8,445 nucleotides of DNA from Anaerolineae bacterium (lineage in GTDB: Bacteria > Chloroflexota > Anaerolineae > JAADDB01): positions 1 through 8,445 of the forward strand of contig WGAA01000286.1 of NCBI GenBank assembly GCA_015489285.1. The letters run 5' to 3'. This document shows, piece by piece, positions 6,228 to 8,445 of the stretch. The position numbers and the translations under genes were made by a program. The number at the start of each line of letters is the position of its first letter. Positions within the stretch are counted from its first letter, which is position 1. A model generated the notes under the pieces. That model did not search any database. It had not been told where the DNA came from and saw only the letters and a program-made list of their open reading frames with translations.

Positions 6228-7511
6228 ATGAGCTGGAAACCGGTGGCGAGCTTCCATTATAACCCGGAACGCAGGGAACGGGTTCGCGACCTGTTCGCTC
6301 ATTCTCGCTCCGTGGTGGCGACGCAGGAAAAGACGCCCCCCGCGGCCGCACGCACATCGGAGCCGACCGTCGTTGTGGAGCCGGGCGGTCCGACCGAGGG
6401 GGTAGAGGGAAAGGAGGAACATCCTGTTATGAGTGGTAAGCGAGCAGCAACGCGAGATCTCGTGGAAAATGCAGCGAAGATCAAGGTCATCGGCCTGGGC
6501 GGCGGCGGATCGAACGCGGTCGACCGCATGATCGAGATGGGGCTCAAAGGGGTGGAGTTCGTGGCCGTGAACACGGACACACAGGCCCTCATGCGGTCTC
6601 AGGCCCCCGTTCGCATCCGCATCGGCGAACGCTTGACCCGGGGCCTGGGCTCGGGAGGGGACCCGGAGATCGGTCGCAAGGCCGCGGAGGAGTCCCTGGA
6701 GGAGTTGCGGGAGGTCGTGAAGGGCGCGGATATGGTCTTCATCACCGCGGGGATGGGCGGTGGTACGGGGACCGGTGCCAGCCCCATCGTGGCCCAGTTG
6801 GCCCGGGAGGAGGGCGCGCTCACCATCGGCGTGGTGACCAAGCCCTTCGCCTTCGAGGGGAGTCGGCGCCGCCGCATCGCGGAGGAAGGGGTGGCAGAGC
6901 TGGCGAAGAACGTGGACACCCTCATCGTGGTGCCCAACGACCGTCTCCTCCAGCTTGCGGACAAGAAGATGACCATGTTGGAAGCCTTCCGCCTGGCCGA
7001 TGATGTCCTCCGTCAGGGCATTCAGGGGATTTCCGAGCTCATCACCGTGCCCGGGCTCATCAACCTGGACTTCGCGGATGTGCGTTCGGTGATGAAGGAG
7101 GGGGGGAACGCGCTCATGTCCATCGGCTACGGCAGCGGGGAAAACCGGGCCGTAGAAGCCGCGGAGGCGGCCATCCACAGCAAGCTGTTGGATATCAGCA
7201 TCGACGGCGCGCGGGGCGTCCTCTTCAACGTCACCGGGGGCCAAGACCTCACCCTGCATGAGGTCTATGCGGCCGCGGAGATGATCCAGCGGGCCGCGCA
7301 CGACGACGCGAACATCATCTTCGGCGCGGTCCTCGACGAGAGCATGGGCGACGAGATCCGCATCACGGTCATTGCCACGGGCTTCGATCGGGCCGACAAG
7401 GCCGAACCCATTCCCCAGTCCTCTCCTATCCCCTTCCCCAGGGAACGGGTTTCCGGCAGCGATGACCTGGATATGCCCGCGTTCTTGCGTCGCAAACGGA
7501 ATGAGGGGTGA
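6228..7511 (+). CDS. ftsZ: Cell division protein FtsZ (long reading; preferred start may be 6429)
   Basis: Tubulin-like GTPase forming the Z-ring at midcell. The frame is open from ATG 6228 (427 residues), but the conserved protein begins near ATG 6429 (360 residues). Numbered from 6429: glycine-rich IGLGGGGSNAVD (21-32), tubulin signature GGGTGTG (110-116), T7 loop NLDFADV (212-218) with the catalytic Asp residues, and the C-terminal peptide LDMPAFLRRKR (347-357) that binds FtsA and other partners. The linker before this peptide is short, about 25 residues. ATG 6429 has a perfect AAGGAGG (6411-6417) with an 11-nt spacer; ATG 6228 has only a weak GAGGCGAG. The extra 67 residues are basic and aromatic at first, then Pro/Thr/Glu/Val-rich, with mostly GC-ending codons. 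Both forms may be made. Identity is certain; the start is not. Confidence 0.97.
   Translation: MSWKPVASFHYNPERRERVRDLFAHSRSVVATQEKTPPAAARTSEPTVVVEPGGPTEGVEGKEEHPVMSGKRAATRDLVENAAKIKVIGLGGGGSNAVDRMIEMGLKGVEFVAVNTDTQALMRSQAPVRIRIGERLTRGLGSGGDPEIGRKAAEESLEELREVVKGADMVFITAGMGGGTGTGASPIVAQLAREEGALTIGVVTKPFAFEGSRRRRIAEEGVAELAKNVDTLIVVPNDRLLQLADKKMTMLEAFRLADDVLRQGIQGISELITVPGLINLDFADVRSVMKEGGNALMSIGYGSGENRAVEAAEAAIHSKLLDISIDGARGVLFNVTGGQDLTLHEVYAAAEMIQRAAHDDANIIFGAVLDESMGDEIRITVIATGFDRADKAEPIPQSSPIPFPRERVSGSDDLDMPAFLRRKRNEG
6411..6417 (+). promoter_or_regulatory. Strong Shine-Dalgarno for the short form of FtsZ
   Basis: AAGGAGG is followed 11 nt later by ATG 6429, just before the conserved FtsZ core. 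It is far stronger than anything before ATG 6228, so it favours 6429 as the main start. In the long reading the same bases encode Lys-Glu-Glu of the linker. Confidence 0.6.
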
Positions 7512-7575
7512 GGCTTTGCCCCTAGATGGGCTTCCAGAATTCGGTGCCCTAAAAAATAGCTCGAAATTCCTTTTC

Positions 7576-7587
7576 CCGAAGCTTCGG
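7576..7587. repeat. 12-bp perfect palindrome upstream of the small ORF
   Basis: CCGAAGCTTCGG is a perfect palindrome in the 108-nt gap between ftsZ and the small ORF, beside an AT-rich run (7550-7574). A smaller TTCG-A-CGAA repeat follows at 7593-7601. It could be a dimeric protein site or a small RNA hairpin with a 4-nt loop. No T-run follows, so a terminator role is not supported. Confidence 0.4.
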
Positions 7588-7619
7588 CATCGTTCGACGA
7601 AAAAGGGAGGCGTGAGAGG

Positions 7620-7772
7620 ATGAAGGGAGCTCAGTTGCACGTCGAAATCGGGGATACCCTTCAGGAGGGGGAGGGACGCGGGGAAAATGTGAACGAACCC
7701 GCGAAAACTTCCCAGCCCGCTTCCGAAGACGGGCTCCCCACGGAGGACGGCTCCGGGACCGAGGCGGAATAG
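7620..7772 (+). CDS. Small acidic hypothetical protein (50 aa)
   Basis: ATG 7620 to TAG 7770-7772 encodes 50 residues starting MKGAQLHVEIGD. GGGAGG lies at 7605-7610 with a 9-nt spacer, and a closer GAGAGG follows. The product has 12 Asp/Glu against 3 Lys/Arg and no Cys, Trp, Tyr or Phe. It is rich in Gly, Pro, Ser and Thr, so it is probably disordered; no membrane segment or signal peptide is seen. I recognise no family. It sits between ftsZ and the nrdR promoter and would be read from the ftsZ transcript or a local promoter that I cannot identify. The ribosome binding site and strand agree with a real gene, but an ORF this short can occur by chance. Confidence 0.45.
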   Translation: MKGAQLHVEIGDTLQEGEGRGENVNEPAKTSQPASEDGLPTEDGSGTEAE

Positions 7773-7820
7773 GCGCGCGCGGCCCGGGGCTCTCCTCCCT
7801 CCACCCCCTTTGCCCCGAAT

Positions 7821-7850
7821 TTGCATCGAACCCCCACCCTGTGTTATACT
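7821..7850 (+). promoter_or_regulatory. sigma70-type promoter for nrdR
   Basis: The -35 is TTGCAT (7821-7826) and the -10 is TATACT (7845-7850), with an 18-bp spacer. A TGn extended -10 dinucleotide sits at 7842-7843. Transcription would start near 7857, leaving a leader of about 77 nt before the nrdR GTG. This is the best promoter in the window. Both candidate NrdR boxes lie downstream of the predicted start. Confidence 0.7.
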
Positions 7851-7862
7851 CCCGACCGCTTC

Positions 7863-7892
7863 GATAGACCCTATATGTAGTGTTTGTCTATC
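7863..7892. repeat. Inverted repeat bracketing NrdR box 1
   Basis: Perfect 7-bp arms GATAGAC (7863-7869) and GTCTATC (7886-7892) are separated by 16 nt that hold most of NrdR box 1. In the leader RNA it could form a stem-loop; in DNA it may extend an operator. Function is inferred only. Confidence 0.5.
7868..7883. promoter_or_regulatory. NrdR box 1
   Basis: The 16-bp site with core CTATATGTAG agrees at about 14 of 16 positions with the known NrdR box consensus (acaCwAtATaTwGtgt). It lies just downstream of the predicted transcription start of nrdR and is the stronger of the two sites. NrdR bound here would block its own transcription and that of co-transcribed genes. Confidence 0.7.
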
Positions 7893-7898
7893 CGTAAC

Positions 7899-7914
7899 CC
7901 CCTATATGTGGACA
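7899..7914. promoter_or_regulatory. NrdR box 2 (weaker)
   Basis: The core CTATATGTGG (7902-7911) repeats the box 1 core with one change. The full 16-bp match to the consensus is poor (about 9 of 16). It lies exactly 31 bp from box 1, about three helical turns, which is the spacing known for paired NrdR boxes in other bacteria. The spacing is the main reason for calling it. Confidence 0.5.
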
Positions 7915-7918
7915 TATA
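7903..7918. repeat. Inverted repeat next to the nrdR ribosome binding site
   Basis: TATATGT-GG-ACATATA gives perfect 7-bp arms with a 2-nt centre. It overlaps NrdR box 2 and ends 2 nt before the AAAGGAGG (7921-7928) of nrdR. It could be a dimer operator, or an AU-rich hairpin near the ribosome binding site. Confidence 0.5.
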
Positions 7919-7933
7919 CGAAAGGAGGCCACG

Positions 7934-8380
7934 GTGATCTGCCCGTACTGTGGGTACAACGATTCCCGGGTGCTGGACACGCGGGATACGGGACGCACGA
8001 TCCGGCGACGACGGGAGTGCCGTCGCTGTGGGAAGCGCTTTACCACGTACGAGCAGGTGGCCCTTTCTGTGTCCGTGGTCAAGCGGGACGGTCGTCGTGA
8101 GCCCTTTGACCGGGAGAAGATCTTGCAGGGGTTGCGTATTGCCAGCGCGAAACGCCCCATATCGGCGGATGCCCTGGAGCGCATTGTGGATCAGGTGGAG
8201 GAGTACGTGTTCAGCCAGGGAAAGGCGGAGATCCCGAGCAAAGTCATCGGGAACCTGGTCCTGGAACACCTGCGCCAGGTGGATCCCGTCGCCTACATCC
8301 GTTTTGCCACTGTGTACCTTCAGCTTCCCGACCTGGACGCCGTACGGCAGGAGATCGACCGCCTGATCTCCTCCTCGTAG
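7934..8380 (+). CDS. nrdR: Transcriptional repressor NrdR
   Basis: ATP/dATP-sensing repressor of ribonucleotide reductase genes. It has 148 residues, the typical length (about 150). The N-terminal zinc ribbon has Cys3, Cys6, Cys29 and Cys32 (CPYC and CRRC), with the basic stretch TIRRRRECRRCGKRFTTYE (22-40) that binds DNA. The zinc knuckle is two residues shorter than in E. coli NrdR (Cys31/34 there). The ATP-cone domain covers about 46-136, with VVKRDGRREPFDREKI (48-63) and VAYIRFATVY (119-128). The GTG start is fixed by AAAGGAGG (7921-7928) with a 5-nt spacer, and the protein opens MICPYC as expected. It has its own promoter and two NrdR-box-like sites in the leader, so autoregulation is likely. 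A reductase gene downstream would fit, but is outside the window. Confidence 0.97.
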   Translation: MICPYCGYNDSRVLDTRDTGRTIRRRRECRRCGKRFTTYEQVALSVSVVKRDGRREPFDREKILQGLRIASAKRPISADALERIVDQVEEYVFSQGKAEIPSKVIGNLVLEHLRQVDPVAYIRFATVYLQLPDLDAVRQEIDRLISSS

Positions 8381-8416
8381 GTGCCCCCTGAAGGTCATCA
8401 CGTCCCTTGGAACGAT

Positions 8417-8445
8417 AAGGAGGGGTTCGTGTCCCTCTGAGCCAA
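8417..8445 (+). promoter_or_regulatory. Strong Shine-Dalgarno in a hairpin at the right edge, gene start unclear
   Basis: AAGGAGGGG (8417-8425) is followed 5 nt later by GTG 8429, but that frame reads three codons and then TGA (8438-8440). The sequence GAGGGG-TTCGTG-TCCCTC (8420-8437) can fold into a 6-bp stem (one G-U pair) with a 6-nt loop, hiding the Shine-Dalgarno sequence and placing the GTG in the loop. It may be a minimal leader ORF, the start region of the next gene with another start, or a sequence error. The window ends too soon to decide. Confidence 0.4.

Noticed and set aside
6204..6263. Promoter before ATG 6429 with -10 TATAAC (6258-6263)
   Set aside because: No -35 at proper spacing; TTGCCC at 6207 is far too distant.
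7518..7531. Intrinsic terminator after ftsZ (GCCC-ctagat-GGGC)
   Set aside because: Only a 4-bp stem with a mismatch outside it and no following T-run.
5847..7826. Very long reverse-strand ORF opposite ftsA, ftsZ and the small ORF
   Set aside because: It is an antisense shadow favoured by GC-rich third positions; its His/Gly/Arg/Asp-rich translation shows no domain and it covers two certain genes.

Overview
This window is a GC-rich stretch carrying a division-and-cell-wall (dcw) cluster with every gene on the + strand. The order is: a CvpA-like membrane protein, murC, murB, ddl, ftsQ, ftsA, ftsZ, a 50-residue acidic mini-protein, and nrdR. Cytoplasmic peptidoglycan precursor genes, a divisome gene set with FtsA, GTG starts (three of them) and strong AGGAGG ribosome binding sites all point to a bacterium with a peptidoglycan wall. 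The GC-rich codon use, the ftsZ-nrdR neighbourhood and the heptamer array at the left end resemble what I associate with Chloroflexota (Anaerolineae-like, possibly thermophilic). That placement is inference only and needs a protein phylogeny.

Layout: bases 1-49 hold seven degenerate 7-bp units that probably continue to the left. From 111 to 7511 the genes are packed as an apparent operon. murC starts 8 nt after the membrane gene, murC/murB overlap as ATGA, ddl starts 5 nt after murB, ftsQ overlaps the end of ddl by 41 nt, ftsA follows after 35 nt, and the ftsZ reading frame opens 12 nt after ftsA. No convincing terminator lies between them. After ftsZ come a 108-nt gap, a small ORF (7620-7772) and a 161-nt leader with its own sigma70-type promoter and two NrdR-box-like sites. 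nrdR (7934-8380) follows. The window ends on a strong Shine-Dalgarno sequence for an unseen downstream gene.

How they work together: MurC adds L-Ala to UDP-MurNAc, which MurB has made from UDP-GlcNAc-enolpyruvate. Ddl makes the D-Ala-D-Ala that ends the stem peptide. FtsQ, FtsA and FtsZ build the septal ring that uses these precursors. NrdR is the ATP/dATP-sensing repressor of ribonucleotide reductase genes, so the right part of the window moves from division to dNTP supply.

The gene content is mostly canonical and I do not see a wholly new system. The points most worth a second look are the nrdR leader (a strong and a weaker NrdR box 31 bp apart, each overlapped by a perfect 7-bp inverted repeat), the two competing ftsZ starts that differ by a 67-residue N-terminal extension, the acidic mini-protein, and candidate internal promoters in ddl and ftsQ.
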